64,000 nucleotides of DNA, taken from NCBI GenBank assembly GCA_030248195.1, contig JASAND010028790.1, positions 1 to 64,000 of the forward strand, in the 5' to 3' direction. The notes beneath the pieces were generated by a model that had not been told where the DNA came from, ran no database searches, and saw only the letters and a list, made by a program, of their open reading frames with translations. A program made the translations under genes and the position numbers. This DNA comes from Trissonchulus latispiculum (Eukaryota; Nematoda; Enoplea; Enoplida; Ironidae). Shown piece by piece: positions 35,970-46,551 of this stretch. Positions within the stretch are counted from its first letter, which is position 1; each line of letters opens with the position of its first letter.

Positions 35970-36152
35970 TATGGCTTGAAGGAGTGGCCGGGCATTTGGA
36001 GGACGATGATTCGAGCGATCATCAGTCTGCGTCCACATCTCATGACACTGTAACCACTACAAGTCTTTCACATGCACAATCTTCCATGGGCACTGGAAAT
36101 AGCACCACTGCAGCCATTACAATGATTTCTTCCCATTCCGTAAACCCTCCAA
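35970..36152 (+). CDS. MPDZ: Exon 18: linker exon (left arm)
   Basis: Phase 1 to 1, acceptor TTGTTTCAG, donor GTTAGT. It encodes WLEGVAGHLEDDDSSDHQSA and then a Ser/Thr-rich disordered tract. It is the first exon inside the inverted repeat; the partner at 59862-60044 has the same length. Confidence 0.83.
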
Positions 36153-36591
36153 GTTAGTATGCTATTCTTCACAGCTGGTGTGTTATGAATCACACTTGAT
36201 AGGGTGGTAGAAACCCACTCCGGGATCTATATAGCGAGCTCGATCAATACACACAGAGATTCGACTCACCCAATTGCAAACTGAAGGCAAAATTACCAAT
36301 TTTGCGTGCATGTGTTGAATTTCAAAATATCCTTGTTAAAGTTTTTATTGTTTCTCGCATTTATTTTCAAAGCTTCTAACAATCTAACCAACAGAATTTC
36401 CTGACACTCAATGCTCGTGATTCCGTGATTGGCTGTGGTGTGATTTTTACTACTATTTTATAAAAATGCAGTAAACGGTTAGTTACGTCAAAAATAATTT
36501 TGCTTGTCTTTATGATAAATTTTAAAAGAACAACAACATTTGGATAATAGTCTTTGAAATACTTTCACGTAGGTCCATTTATTTGTTTCAG

Positions 36592-37376
36592 CTTATTCTT
36601 CCGTAGAACAACCTGAGCCGCCGGATAGTCAGGAAGAGATTTTGACCGTCACCAGCATGGAGATAATTGAACCCCCTCACAGCACGTTTGATGAGCAAAC
36701 GCTTCCGACAATCGCGGAGACAGAAGAGGTTAGCAGTATCGCTGAAACCTCGACTGGCTCTGTGCGAAGTCAGTCCAGTCGTGCGGGTTCCGCGGCCCGA
36801 ACTCCTTCCGTCGCCTCCAACAAATCTGACACTCCGTCAACCATCGAGCCTGAAAGTTTGCCTCCCCTGCCCCCTCCAGTGGAAGAGATCGATGAACGCG
36901 AATCTTCCTTTCCCCCTCCCCCTACCGTTGGCGAGCTTACTGACCTGAACCCTCCGAACCAATCGGAACCTCCACTTCCTGAACCCCCCTTATCCGAGCC
37001 TCCTGCCCCAGACGTTACTCCCGCTCCTGAGATCCCGCCTAAACCGGCACCCCCGCCTCCCTATCCCGGCAATATATCTGGATCCGTCACAGTGCAGCCT
37101 CCAAATCTTGGTAGTCCCAGTCTTAGTGGCATCAAGTATTGGGGCGAACCAAGGGTTGTGGAACTGGTCAAAGAACCAGGGAAGTCCCTTGGTATCAGCA
37201 TTGTTGGAGGGAAAGTGGAAGTGCCACCGCTGCCTAGTCAGGCTGCTGTGATGGATCACGACGGACAGCAGCCTCAGAAGGCAACGCGGGTGGCCGGGAT
37301 TTTTATTAAGAACGTGATTCCAAACAGTCCGGCCGGAAGGAGTGGGAAGCTTTTCATGGGCGACCGAATTATCAGT
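36592..37376 (+). CDS. MPDZ: Exon 19: long proline-rich linker and start of PDZ8-like domain (left arm)
   Basis: Phase 1 to 0, 785 nt, the longest exon; acceptor TTTGTTTCAG, donor GTGAGT. The first ~170 codons are disordered: acidic/Ser-rich, then Pro-rich with an FPPPPT motif (36909-36926) of the Ena/VASP EVH1-ligand type and a PPPY motif (37053-37064) of the WW-ligand type. The PDZ part begins WGEPRVVELVKEPGKSLGIS with IVGG, carries an insert, and continues GIFIKNVIPNSPAGRSGKLF and MGDRIIS. REPSKSLGISIVGG-GIFIK is typical of MPDZ PDZ8. Confidence 0.94.
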
Positions 37377-37626
37377 GTGAGTTCTCTGATTTGAATTGAA
37401 GACGATGATATTTATACAGCAATATCATTAAAAATTTTCTCTGTGAGTTCTTAAATATGGTTTATTTGATTTGGCTTTATCTCATTTCAATAGATTTAAT
37501 GTTTAATTAATTTAATTAATTAATTTATTTAATAAGCTTTAATTTTTTGCTTTTTTGTCGTTTTTATCGTTACCTTAGTTTATTATAAATACCTTTAACT
37601 TTAACTTTAAGTTACCTTATTTTTAG

Positions 37627-37734
37627 GTTAATGGAGTTGACCTGAAGCAAGCAACCCATGAATATGCAGTAGAAATTATACGCAATGCTGCCAACCCTGT
37701 GCGATTTACTGTACAAAGCTTACACGCTACTATG
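37627..37734 (+). CDS. MPDZ: Exon 20: end of PDZ8-like domain (left arm)
   Basis: Phase 0 to 0, acceptor TATTTTTAG, donor GTACGG. It encodes [20 protein letters not shown] and [23 protein letters not shown]8 has the same VDGMDLR-ASHEQAVEAIRKAGNPV-F-VQS pattern. Confidence 0.95.
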
Positions 37735-38057
37735 GTACGGTATTGGGCATTATTTTAGTATATATCTTTTTTCTCTTTACGTTAAACTTACTAAAGTAAT
37801 AGGGAAGTAAATTTAAGTAAGATACTGAAATTTGTTTCAAACAAATACATATACAGCTATGATGCTAGTTGCTGTAACGTCTGACAAACCACCAACTCTT
37901 TACTCGAAGGTTGCATAACCAGAATACCTTGTGTTCCTGCTATGCAACTCTTTAAATATCATACGTGTTCTACCTTAGAATGCAATTCAAAGCAAGATCA
38001 AAACTTGCGTAACTCAGCTACTACTCTACTTTAGGTTTCGTATTTATATAATTTTAG

Positions 38058-38303
38058 CCAACAACGTCATCTCAGCCCAATTCAACCGTTACAACGCCTA
38101 CAGCCACGACTGCATCAGGACCTCCTTTGCCTCCTAAACCCAGATATGTGCCTCCACCTTTCGAAATGCCAACAACGACTGCGGCCTCCCCGACTACTTC
38201 CACGCCTGTCACAGCTCATGCTGCTGGCACTGGGCCCTCTGCAATAGTCACCACAGCTACACTCACATCCATTGAAACTCAAGTTACTGTAACTCCTGCA
38301 GGA
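38058..38303 (+). CDS. MPDZ: Exon 21: Pro/Thr-rich linker (left arm)
   Basis: Phase 0 to 0 (246 nt, frame-neutral), acceptor TAATTTTAG, donor GTATGT. Thr/Ala-rich low-complexity sequence with GPPLPPKPRYVPPPFEM, which contains PPLPPKP (SH3-ligand type). No domain. Confidence 0.83.
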
Positions 38304-38662
38304 GTATGTCACTTTTATATGTACTTACATAAGTTGTGTATAGCGAAGGCTGTCCTTTTCATTTCCTACGTACAAAGCATGAACTCGAGTCAGAGAGACA
38401 AGCTAATCCTTATTTTGGAGCGACTTAAGTCTTACTTTCCAAATAAGAAATCTACATCCTGTCTTTTTGTTTCTCTGAGAAATTCATGGTAACCTCTGGC
38501 AAAATCACGCGAAAAGAGGAGGCTTTTCCGCAGAAACAACTTAAATAAATAGCCAGAAGTTCTTGTGAAGGAACAACATCGGACTTCCTATCTAAATCTG
38601 AGACAGTTTTCTAGTCGCTCGGCTTTGCCAGGCAGAGTATTCATGCTTTCAGTTTCTTTCAG

Positions 38663-38941
38663 CAAACGAGAGAACGCATGTCCCCTCCTCCCGTTCAAAT
38701 TTCCAGTGGTGAAATGAAGGAAATTTCCGTTGAAAGTCCAAAGGAAGAACCGGCGTCCCTGTCTCCAACGACGGACCAATCAACCCGGAGTCCTTCCCTG
38801 GACTCCGTCACAAAGCCAGTGATACCAGAAGAGAATGGAGCTGAGGAAAGGGTGGATAGGGTGGATGCCATTTCCAGTCCGCCTGCGCCGATACTCCATT
38901 CACACGTTCAGCCTGTGGACAGCTCACTTAGGCTCAAACGG
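38663..38941 (+). CDS. MPDZ: Exon 22: acidic linker (left arm)
   Basis: Phase 0 to 0 (279 nt, frame-neutral), acceptor TTTCTTTCAG, donor GTATGA. It encodes QTRERMSPPPVQISSGEMKE followed by Ser/Glu/Pro-rich disordered sequence ending SSLRLKR. Many S/T-P sites. Confidence 0.85.
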
Positions 38942-39434
38942 GTATGAAATTGCCGTCGTAGCTTAGTTCCTTATTGACTCTTTACCGCTTTCTTTAGAGT
39001 AGTTAAGATCTGAGCATCTTCTTCCAGAAACACGTTATGGTTACAAACGTACGTGGTTTAAAGGCTCAGCTAGAGTTGTGCCGGACCCTAAAGCGAACTT
39101 GACACCTGTACCGGCCCGAGACGGACCTGCAGACCTTCAATCAGGCCTCCGGGCTTGGGCATACCACACAGCCTCCTTGAGCACACAGTTTTGAATTTAA
39201 TCGTGGGGTTGCTAGATTAGGATTCCGTTCCGTCTACAGTAAAAGCACTAGACTTTTAAAATTTCAAAACTACAAGCGTTCTTTGGTTGAATTGGTTGAT
39301 TTAGAGTATTTTTCATCTACTGCATTGTTAGTAGCCGTATTTATAATAATTATAAAAAGTATTTTATAATAGCCATTCTCATTAATTTCATATTGAAACA
39401 TTATTAATGACTCTTTTGGTTAACATCTTTTCAG

Positions 39435-39513
39435 TTGGATTCCATGAGTGCAGCAGCCTTGCCTCATTTGTCTGACGATAATGAAGACGAAGATTGGTAT
39501 GGATATACTTATA
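39435..39513 (+). CDS. MPDZ: Exon 23: acidic lead-in to PDZ9-like domain (left arm)
   Basis: Phase 0 to 1, acceptor CTTTTCAG, donor GTAAGT. It encodes LDSMSAAALPHLSDDNEDED and WYGYTY. MPDZ has a matching acidic DDEDE-(F/Y)GYSW stretch immediately before PDZ9. Confidence 0.87.
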
Positions 39514-40186
39514 GTAAGTTTCATTTACTTATTATGGAGCAACAGTTGTCAAGAAAATTCGAAATCTAGTAAGGGCATAGATTCATCAAAAAATGGAATC
39601 TAAACTTTAATGCTACGTATGCCTTATTGTACATTTTTTATTATATTTATCAGTCATCACTCATCAGAGAGCTAAAGCATACACAGACAGACGATTACAG
39701 ATGTTAAACTATTGAACGCGCTGGTAAATCAATAACATCATTAACCAACAACCAAAATCAATACTCGCCTCGGAGCTTATCCAAGATTTCTGAACAGTTT
39801 TGAGTTTTTTCGTCCTCTGTTGAATGAGTGTTGATTTTTGAATGTTGTTGAACGTGGAAAATTTCGGCCATTAGAACCAAAGTAGGCTTTATTAAAGATA
39901 AAAGCTACTTTTGGCTGTATACGTCTAGACTAATGTTTCACTGTTGAGTCAAAAAGTGTCCCCATTTTCTGGGTAAAATTGCATTTTTCTAAATTGAGTT
40001 CCTTCCTACTTGTTCTACTTTTGGCCTTAATGGTTGGTGCCGATTGCCTTTTGCTCCAACCGTGAAAAAAATTTTCGTATTTTCGATGGCCGGTTATCTG
40101 AAATTCGACCTAGCGGGTACTAATATTTAAATTTGCTTACATGTGTACATTCTAGTAGGCAAGACGATATATTTTAGCATTTAGTA

Positions 40187-40242
40187 GGGTAACCACTACT
40201 ATACATAGTATGATACTACATAGTAGTGGTTGGTTACCCTAT
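40187..40242. repeat. Hairpin within a short foldback, left arm
   Basis: GGGTAACCACTACTATACAT pairs with ATGTAGTAGTGGTTGGTTACCC-type sequence; GACGATATAT is inverted further out on both sides (about 40,160 and 40,270). Mirrored at about 55,831-55,889. A small MITE-like element in intron 23. Confidence 0.7.
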
Positions 40243-40739
40243 TTATTATATCCTAAGGTATATATATCGTCCTGTCCTTACAAACCAGCCCTTAACAAAA
40301 ATAATTCCCCTCCACCATTTGCTAATCGGGCTCGCGATATCGACCGCCAAACTTGTGACCACGCAATAACATACACTCCTACAACATACATACCGGTACA
40401 AAGCTTGGCCGCTTCCGTCATTGCAAGGCCTTACATCAATCACTAGATGGTTTGCCATACATACGTGTAAAGTATGCAATCAGGGGATTTATTGTACCCC
40501 TTGTTTTGTGCTGTCGTCGGCACAAATTATTGATTTGAAATTGTTGGCTCATCGCTTGGCTGGCAAATCACCCTTCTTCATTTCCTTCCAATGGGAAAAA
40601 GGAATATTGCTAAAGCTGCTGAAATTGTTTTTATCAACTGACACGCCAAACTCGGACATGGCAGCCATTGCAATTAACAGAAATTAGCTATTAAAACGCA
40701 CAAATCTCTTGCAAGTCATGTTATTGTAATTGCTTCTAG

Positions 40740-41002
40740 AGAAGGCGCAGACCAGATATGGTGAACTGCCAGGAGAGCTCAAATTAGTAACCATCCCGGG
40801 CCCGGATGAAAATGCAATTCCCAGCTCTCCAGATACGATTGGTGAAAGCGGATCCGAATCTCCAAAATCAGCTCACGATCTGGGTCTCTCCTTGGCCGGG
40901 AACCGGGACTTCGGGAAAATGTCAGTTTTCATTGTGGGAATCAGGCCCAATAGTCCGGCCGATCGCTGTGGGCAATTTGAAATTGGAGATGAACTTTTGG
41001 AG
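40740..41002 (+). CDS. MPDZ: Exon 24: main part of PDZ9-like domain (left arm)
   Basis: Phase 1 to 0, acceptor GCTTCTAG, donor GTGCAA. It encodes RYGELPGELKLVTIPGPDEN, an insert of ~30 residues, then HDLGLSLAGNRDFGKMSVFI, VGIRPNSPADRCGQFEIGDE and LLE. RYG-LPGEL, LGLSLAGN and MSVFIVGI-P identify MPDZ PDZ9. Confidence 0.95.
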
Positions 41003-41186
41003 GTGCAAAGTTATCATTTCCTGTTTTTTGCGTATCTAAAATTGAACGGATAAAGCGTATAGTTTGATCAATTACTTTAAGTTCAGTTTTGTTATTTTGT
41101 TTTGGAGGCTGTAAACATCTTGAAATTTGAACCAGCATAAGGGGTTATAGAATTTTAAAATTGAAAATAGTTCATTCATTGTTTAG

Positions 41187-41281
41187 ATAAACGGCCTGGT
41201 TCTCTATGGCAGAAGTCATCTTAACGCTGCTGCTATTATTAAAAGCATTCCTCCATGTTCAACTCGAATTGTCCTGTTGAG
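41187..41281 (+). CDS. MPDZ: Exon 25: end of PDZ9-like domain (left arm)
   Basis: Phase 0 to 2, acceptor TTGTTTAG, donor GTAATA. It encodes INGLVLYGRSHLNAAAIIKS and IPPCSTRIVLL. Matches the LYGRSH-NAS-IIK helix of MPDZ PDZ9. Confidence 0.95.
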
Positions 41282-41531
41282 GTAATATTATTAGCAAACA
41301 TTAGCTGAAGTAGTTTCTAGTTAAACCTGCCTTTACTGAGCATAATCTCAAACAATGAGCGGCCAGCTTAATATATAGAAAAATATTGCCCCCAAGTAAG
41401 CTTATATAAGTGTAGGAGTTAGTCTATTTTTACAGCCATTTTTGAAGTATTCTTCATGCAAGGAGATTGTCTTCTGCTTTTTGTATGTGTTGTGTAGAGA
41501 TGGTCCGCTTATATAGAGTAATCTGTTGTAG

Positions 41532-41634
41532 AAATCCTGATGCCTTGGAAAATATGGCCGTAAAGCCATTGACAAAACGCGTGTCCTCTTCCAGTCCTTC
41601 GGCAACGGGTGGATCTCATTCGACCGAACATCAA
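41532..41634 (+). CDS. MPDZ: Exon 26: linker after PDZ9-like domain (left arm)
   Basis: Phase 2 to 0, acceptor CTGTTGTAG, donor GTTAGA. It encodes RNPDALENMAVKPLTKRVSS and a Ser-rich tail ending STEHQ. The RN-DA-NQMAV start follows PDZ9 in MPDZ in the same place. Confidence 0.88.
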
Positions 41635-42060
41635 GTTAGACAAAAACTAAAATAGTCCGAATAGTGTAATGTGAACATAGAATAAGCTGGGGGATGTAAA
41701 CCCACATAGACCGACGAAAAGGGACAGACCTTCTCAGCGGGAAGGTAAAAGGGCAAATCTTTTCGTCCAGAAGCGGAAAAAAGGTAGACCGACCCCGTAA
41801 CGATTTTTATCCAAAATTGGTCATTCTTGGCAGAAATTAGCAATGTTTTCAAAACGTTTAAAAAGTTAATCAGAAATTTGAAATTTTGCTGGTATTCGGG
41901 TAGACTCCCTTAAAATTGAGCTTCAGCACTATAGCATATCTGTTTTTTATAGGTGGGTACCAATTACTGTTTATTGGTGGTGTGCGTCACTTCAATTTGC
42001 GGTGAAATTGTAGGGTTCGTCAAAATTTAAAAAATTCGTGATGACTGTTATACATGTAAT

Positions 42061-42270
42061 CGTGTAGCGTTTTTACCAGGGCTGGTGGACCAAGAGAAAA
42101 CCGAGCTCAAGGCGGCAGGCGTCAGGCACCCTTGTACCACGAAACCGGGACCTAGGAGAGAGAAGGGAAGACGGAGGATCAGCTTTTCATTCAGAATTGA
42201 AAGTCAAGAATTCGAACCACGCCCCTTCTGCTTCAGAGTCAGACATGCTAAACCACTACACCACAGGGCC
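42061..42270 (-). mobile_element. tRNA-derived SINE, left arm copy
   Basis: Minus-strand copy of the SINE at 53783. It keeps the A-box-like TGGTGTAGTGG but has lost 19 bases immediately after GGTTCGAA, taking the last bases of the B box. Confidence 0.72.
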
Positions 42271-42381
42271 ATCAGCTGAACTCCCGGCTTATCAATGTTT
42301 CCAATGCCTGCTTCCCTTACAATCGTATCTACTGGACTCGATTAACCTTTTAACTGTAATTAAAGATGACTCTTCTTTTAG

Positions 42382-42459
42382 GTTTTGCCTACTCCTCCGA
42401 GTCCTCAACAAGTTCTGTCTCCGCAGGAAGCGTCAGCTCGCAGGGTTACACTGAAGAAG
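42382..42459 (+). CDS. MPDZ: Exon 27: linker and first strand of PDZ10-like domain (left arm)
   Basis: Phase 0 to 0, acceptor CTTCTTTTAG, donor GTAAGT. It encodes VLPTPPSPQQVLSPQEASAR and RVTLKK, the short first PDZ strand. A SINE sits in the intron just upstream. Confidence 0.83.
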
Positions 42460-42667
42460 GTAAGTGTTAACATCAAACTTTATCCGCAAAATTTATAGTA
42501 CAGTACAAAAATTAAAAATAAATAATTTCACATTTCCAGTAACGGCTGGATAAATGGTATATGTAAATAAATAGGTAAATATATAGGTAAATGTAAAGGG
42601 TAAAGCTTTCAGGTAAATCTTAGTTTTCTAAAAGTTAACTTCTAAACTGTGATTTTTGAAATTTCAG

Positions 42668-42769
42668 GGAGCTACAGGATTTGGCATCACGTTAACTGAA
42701 GGTACCACCGCTGAGCAGCAAAGGGGAATCTTTGTCACCAACATATCTCCAGATTCATTGGCAGCAGAG
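42668..42769 (+). CDS. MPDZ: Exon 28: core of PDZ10-like domain (left arm)
   Basis: Phase 0 to 0, acceptor AAATTTCAG, donor GTTCGT (weak). It encodes GATGFGITLTEGTTAEQQRG and IFVTNISPDSLAAE. GFGI is the carboxylate-binding loop. Confidence 0.92.
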
Positions 42770-43063
42770 GTTCGTAGGAAGATTCCGATCTTTTGAATCT
42801 AAAGATCAGTTTTTATTGTTTTTAATTTCTTCGCGTTTTAACATCAGAGTCAGCTATTCACTGCTGAAGCTGATTCATTAATATTAATTTATATCTGGAC
42901 ATTTATGAACATATATGATTTAAAATAAATTGAAGTCGTCGCATTCAATTCACTTTTGGGCACCCCGTTATGGACAAACATCCTGCTTTCCTTACTCGGC
43001 GTGCAAATGAAATGGGTTACTTAATGACTAGTAAATTACTTTTTATTTTAATTTCTTTTTCAG

Positions 43064-43138
43064 AGTGATCAACTTAAAGTTGGCGATCAAGTTCTTGCAG
43101 TCAATGGTCAATCTGTAATGAACATGACTTCCAGCAAG
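43064..43138 (+). CDS. MPDZ: Exon 29: PDZ10-like domain, third segment (left arm)
   Basis: Phase 0 to 0, acceptor CTTTTTCAG, donor GTACAT. It encodes SDQLKVGDQVLAVNGQSVMN and MTSSK. A 2.0 kb foldback transposon begins 38 bases after its donor. Confidence 0.93.
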
Positions 43139-43176
43139 GTACATATACATAGATACACAAACTATAGTCTAGTCTA

Positions 43177-45216
43177 GCAAACTTAAACTGGTACAAAAGA
43201 GTGGATTTTGTGGAGAGTTTATTATTCAAGTTAACTATGACAATGTATATATTTTCTAAAAGCTCAGAAACCAGAGATTTCAAAAATTTTAAAAAAATTT
43301 TAAATTTTAAAATTTAAGATTTCATAAATTTTAAAAACGGTAGGAAAAGAAATAATAAGCGAAAAGTAGTCGAGTTTGGTATCAAATTAAAGGTCTCGGA
43401 ACCGACACGGTGGCTTCTTTGAAGTTTGTTTAAATTAGCTTATCTTATACATGCATGAAGATCCACAGCTGCAACTTTCACGTAGTTGTGTATAATGATA
43501 AGATGCAAAATGTAGCTCACTGGCTTGACTTGATTCAGCTCACAGCTTCCGCAAACCTGAATTAAACCCTCGAAATGTGCTAAAACTACCTATTTTTGGT
43601 GTTTAAAGAGGAATAACTTTCGCAGACAGCATTTTTGAGCGATGACCCAATTATAACTTTCACTCAGCGTGATGAGAGCTGCCAAATGAGCCCACGCTTG
43701 TAGCGATTGGAGCAACTTTTGTTTTTCGGGAAATGGGCCCACTGGAACCACGGGCTAGAGGCCCGCATTTACGGCCCGCGGCCGGGCCCGGCCCGCGGGC
43801 CGGGCCGGGCGGGCCGACGACCAAAGTTCACGGACCAGTGCCGGGCCGCGAAACTCACGGGCCGGGCCGGGCCGCGGGCCGAAACTCACGGGCCGGGCCG
43901 CGGGCCGAAACTCACGGGCCGGGGCCAGGCCGCGGGCCGACAGTCCGGCCCGCCATCAGTTTTTGAAAAGATTTAACTATAATATAGTAATTCATTGTTT
44001 AGCATAAAATGTTTTGTGTTTCCGTAATATGTTTCGTTCAAACTAACACTGATTTCCCGCAGTAACGTTAGCATTTTATTTTCATAAATAATACATGTAT
44101 TTATCGTCACATCATTAATGTCAAATCCTCAATTCGCCTAAGTAATTTTTAGCGTTTACAATATTAAAATATGAAACTTTGGAATAGGGCAATATATATA
44201 TGGTATTAGTAACAAGTAACAGTGTAAGTATTTTATTTTGGTTTTGGTTAAGAAAACATGCATTTACTTAGAAAAACGCAGTTTTAAAAAAATCAAAGTT
44301 TTGAGTCTGTGGAGCAAAGATTTACTACTTCTTTAGAAATGAAAGTTTACTCCTTCTGCACAATTGTAGGCATCTTTCTAAAGTCCTCTACTTCTAATTA
44401 GTTTAATTCTCAACTAATTCTTATAAAACAAAAGCGCAATTCACAAAATTTCATCTGGTTTAATAAAAGTAAAATATGTAAATGTTGCCACTGTAACCTT
44501 TCGGCAATTTTCAGTTTTTGTTTTTCTAGCGCTCCAGTCTTATATATACAAAGTGTCAACATGAGGCAGTATCTTTTTGCTTTCATTTGTAGAACGACAA
44601 AAATTATTTTTTGTCCTTAAAACTGATTTAAAAACCATTAAAACTCGCAAAATCAGTTTTTAGAAAACACACTTTTCCTAGAAAAAGCACTGAAAATCAG
44701 AGATTCTGTTTTTAATAACCAAGCTAAGAAAATTATTTACGTAATTTTGCATTTTGGGACAAATGAAAAAATTTCGTGGCCCGGGCGGACCGAAAATTTT
44801 GACGGGCCGGGCCGGGCCGAAGCATCTGACGGGCCGGGCCGGGCCGGGCCGAAGCAGTTGACGGGCCGGGCCGGGCGGGCCGAGAAAGATTTTTCACGGG
44901 CCGGGCCGGGCCGGGCCGCAAAAATTCGGCCCGTGCAGGCCTCTACCACGGGCCGCCCCAAATCCACTTATATATATTCGTGTTCTCCTGAACGAGACCT
45001 TTAATTTTATACCAAACTCGACTACTTTCCGCTTATTATTTCTTTTCCTACAGTTTTTAAAATTTATGAAAATTTAAATTTTAAAATTTTAAAATTTTTT
45101 AAAAAATTTTAGAAATTTCTGATTTCTGAGCTTTCAGAAAATATATACATTATCATATCTAACTTGAATAATAAACTTTCCACAAAATTCACTCTTTTGG
45201 TCCAGTTTAAGTTTGC
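43177..45216. mobile_element. 2.0 kb TA-flanked foldback element, left arm
   Basis: Inverted ends GCAAACTTAAACTGG, flanked by TA on each side (43175-43176 and 45217-45218), as for Tc1/mariner-type insertion. Arms of ~240 bases include AAAATTTT-rich blocks and GTCGAGTTTGGTATCAAATT. A hAT-like element (43756-44945) is nested inside. Confidence 0.8.
43756..44945. mobile_element. 1,190-bp hAT-like element with GGCCCG arrays, nested, left arm
   Basis: Ends TAGAGGCCCGCA and TGCAGGCCTCTA with a perfect 8-base duplication CCACGGGC (43748-43755 and 44946-44953). Both ends carry ~200 bases of GC-rich GGGCCGGGCCG arrays in inverted orientation; the ~800-base middle is AT-rich. Larger relative of 7246-7923. 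Confidence 0.9.
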
Positions 45217-46391
45217 TATGCACTGCAGCAGTGGTTGCTGGTCTGCCTGAGTCAAATTTTCAACAAAAATAGACAATTATCATTATCATTGTCATCAAGG
45301 TCCAGGTTTTAAAGTTTTGTTTATAGACTTAGGATGTGAGGTGAGATATTTGGCTTCTCTCTGAATTATCACCAGATTTTATTTAGCTGTTTGGTTCTGC
45401 TGCTTCAGCTCCACGTCGTTGCAATTCCCAAAAGAATAGCATCATATTTGCAAGAAGCTCCTTCCCAAAGTATATCCTAGATCAGAATGACTGACAGAAA
45501 CAAACCTGATTATTGAGTTTTTCTTGAAACAAAAGCTGAATAAGGTTGACAGAAGTGGGGCCCTTGTGACGGCATTTACGCAAAATTTGTGTCCTTTCTC
45601 TTTAGGACATTATTTTGACTGCAACCCTTTTCAACATTAATTGTTCCTTAGCGTGGGCGGTCCACTTATATTGTCTTCAAAAGAAGGGCTTACAGGGAGA
45701 GAGAGAGAGACTCAGTTGTCAGCCTTATCGGTTAGCTAAGGTCTAGCAGTAATTTGATAAAGCATTGCTTTTGGGTTTCTTCCCAAGTCGCTAGCCTGGT
45801 GCTCCCCTCAAATCAATAGCTTTCAGTCAGTAAATAATTCAGCGGAAACTTTGTAATTTACCTGCCTTTTGCCGCCTTGGAAAACTCAATCCTGCTGTGT
45901 GTATTTATAAGACCTCACGGTTTGTGAATCAGAAACGTTTTTTCCGACGATACTGTGGAAGATGTCTGCTATATCGTTAATTAGAAGCATATACTCTGAA
46001 AAAAGGGGCACACTTTTGTAGGCATATTAGCTTTCTCCCTCCTACATCTGTGAGAAGTTTCTGTCAGGTTGCTAGGCAGCTACTTTTCAGTATTGTTACT
46101 GAGTCGTATCCTCCTCAGTACGTAGAGGAATTGTAGCCTTTACATTCAGAAACGAATAAATTTCTATCTACATGCTGTTGGCATTTTAAATTGGATTGTG
46201 TAATTTTAAAACCGTTCCAAATAATTTTCTTTAAGGGTTCACGTTTGCTGAAGATTATTCACAAATTGAAGCACAGTATTTCCCTATCCTGCTTAATTGT
46301 CAACAATACTCTGTAGCTTAGCTTTTCTCTATATTATCAGTTCAGTGTATTTAAAAACCAGGATGTTGGTGACTGGTGTGTTATGATTAAG
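45217..46391 (+). other. Rest of intron 29, left arm
   Basis: About 1.2 kb with a short GA-dinucleotide run near 45,697-45,711. No element or gene recognised. Mirrored at about 49,657-50,832. Confidence 0.55.
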
Positions 46392-46551
46392 GTGGCTGAA
46401 TTGATACAAAGCTACAGTGAAGTCGAGTTGACCGTTACTATGCACAACATCCTTCCGACAACGACTGCAACACCCGAGGATAAGGCGACTTCCGGAATTC
46501 CTGATGGAGGACCAAGTACCAAACGAACAAGCCTTACCTTAGCTCATGAAG
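46392..46551 (+). CDS. MPDZ: Exon 30: end of PDZ10-like domain and linker (left arm)
   Basis: Phase 0 to 1, donor GTAAGA. It encodes VAELIQSYSEVELTVTMHNI, the alpha-B helix and last strand, then TTTATPEDKATSGIPDGGPS and a linker to LAHE. The start is chosen by PDZ spacing: MTSSK|VAELIQ aligns without a gap to [10 protein letters not shown] of the PDZ8-like domain. The acceptor is then the unusual GATTAAG. A better acceptor (TTATCAG, exon from 46341) is in frame and would insert 17 residues into the helix start. Confidence 0.85.

Larger units (their letters stand above)
2235..46551 (+). other. MPDZ: MPDZ/PATJ-family multi-PDZ scaffold gene, left copy (30 exons, both ends missing)
   Basis: Gene-level entry; exons are listed separately. 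The family encodes a membrane-associated scaffold whose PDZ domains bind C-terminal tails of junction, polarity and receptor proteins. Exons 2-30 (3218 to 46551) join in one frame of 1,659 codons with every donor and acceptor phase agreeing. They give seven PDZ domains resembling MPDZ PDZ4-PDZ10: the GLGITIAGY type, the GLGISLEGT type, GLGFSVLDYQ, the INGCMVKDI/ARAILRR type, KSLGISIVGG, LGLSLAGN and GFGITLTEG. Linker signatures also match MPDZ, such as the acidic DDNEDEDWYGY stretch before PDZ9 and RNPDALENMAV after it. PDZ1-3 are absent and presumably upstream of base 1. The + strand copy stops after exon 30 because the sequence turns back on itself at 47,460. MPDZ is preferred to PATJ from linker order; PATJ remains possible. 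Confidence 0.88.

Noticed and set aside
36990..37259. Long antisense frames opposite exon 19 (also 58738-59034)
   Set aside because: Shadows of the proline-rich coding strand, with no independent features.
39030..39180. Another GGCCCG-family hAT element in intron 22
   Set aside because: TAGAG and CCGGCCCGAG words are present, but no second terminus or 8-base duplication could be found.
43707..43976. Open frames rich in Gly, Pro, Ala and Arg in the GC-rich blocks (also 44733-45004, 51079-51373, 52060-52371)
   Set aside because: They are translations of the GGCCCG arrays of a hAT-like element; every frame stays open because the array lacks stops.
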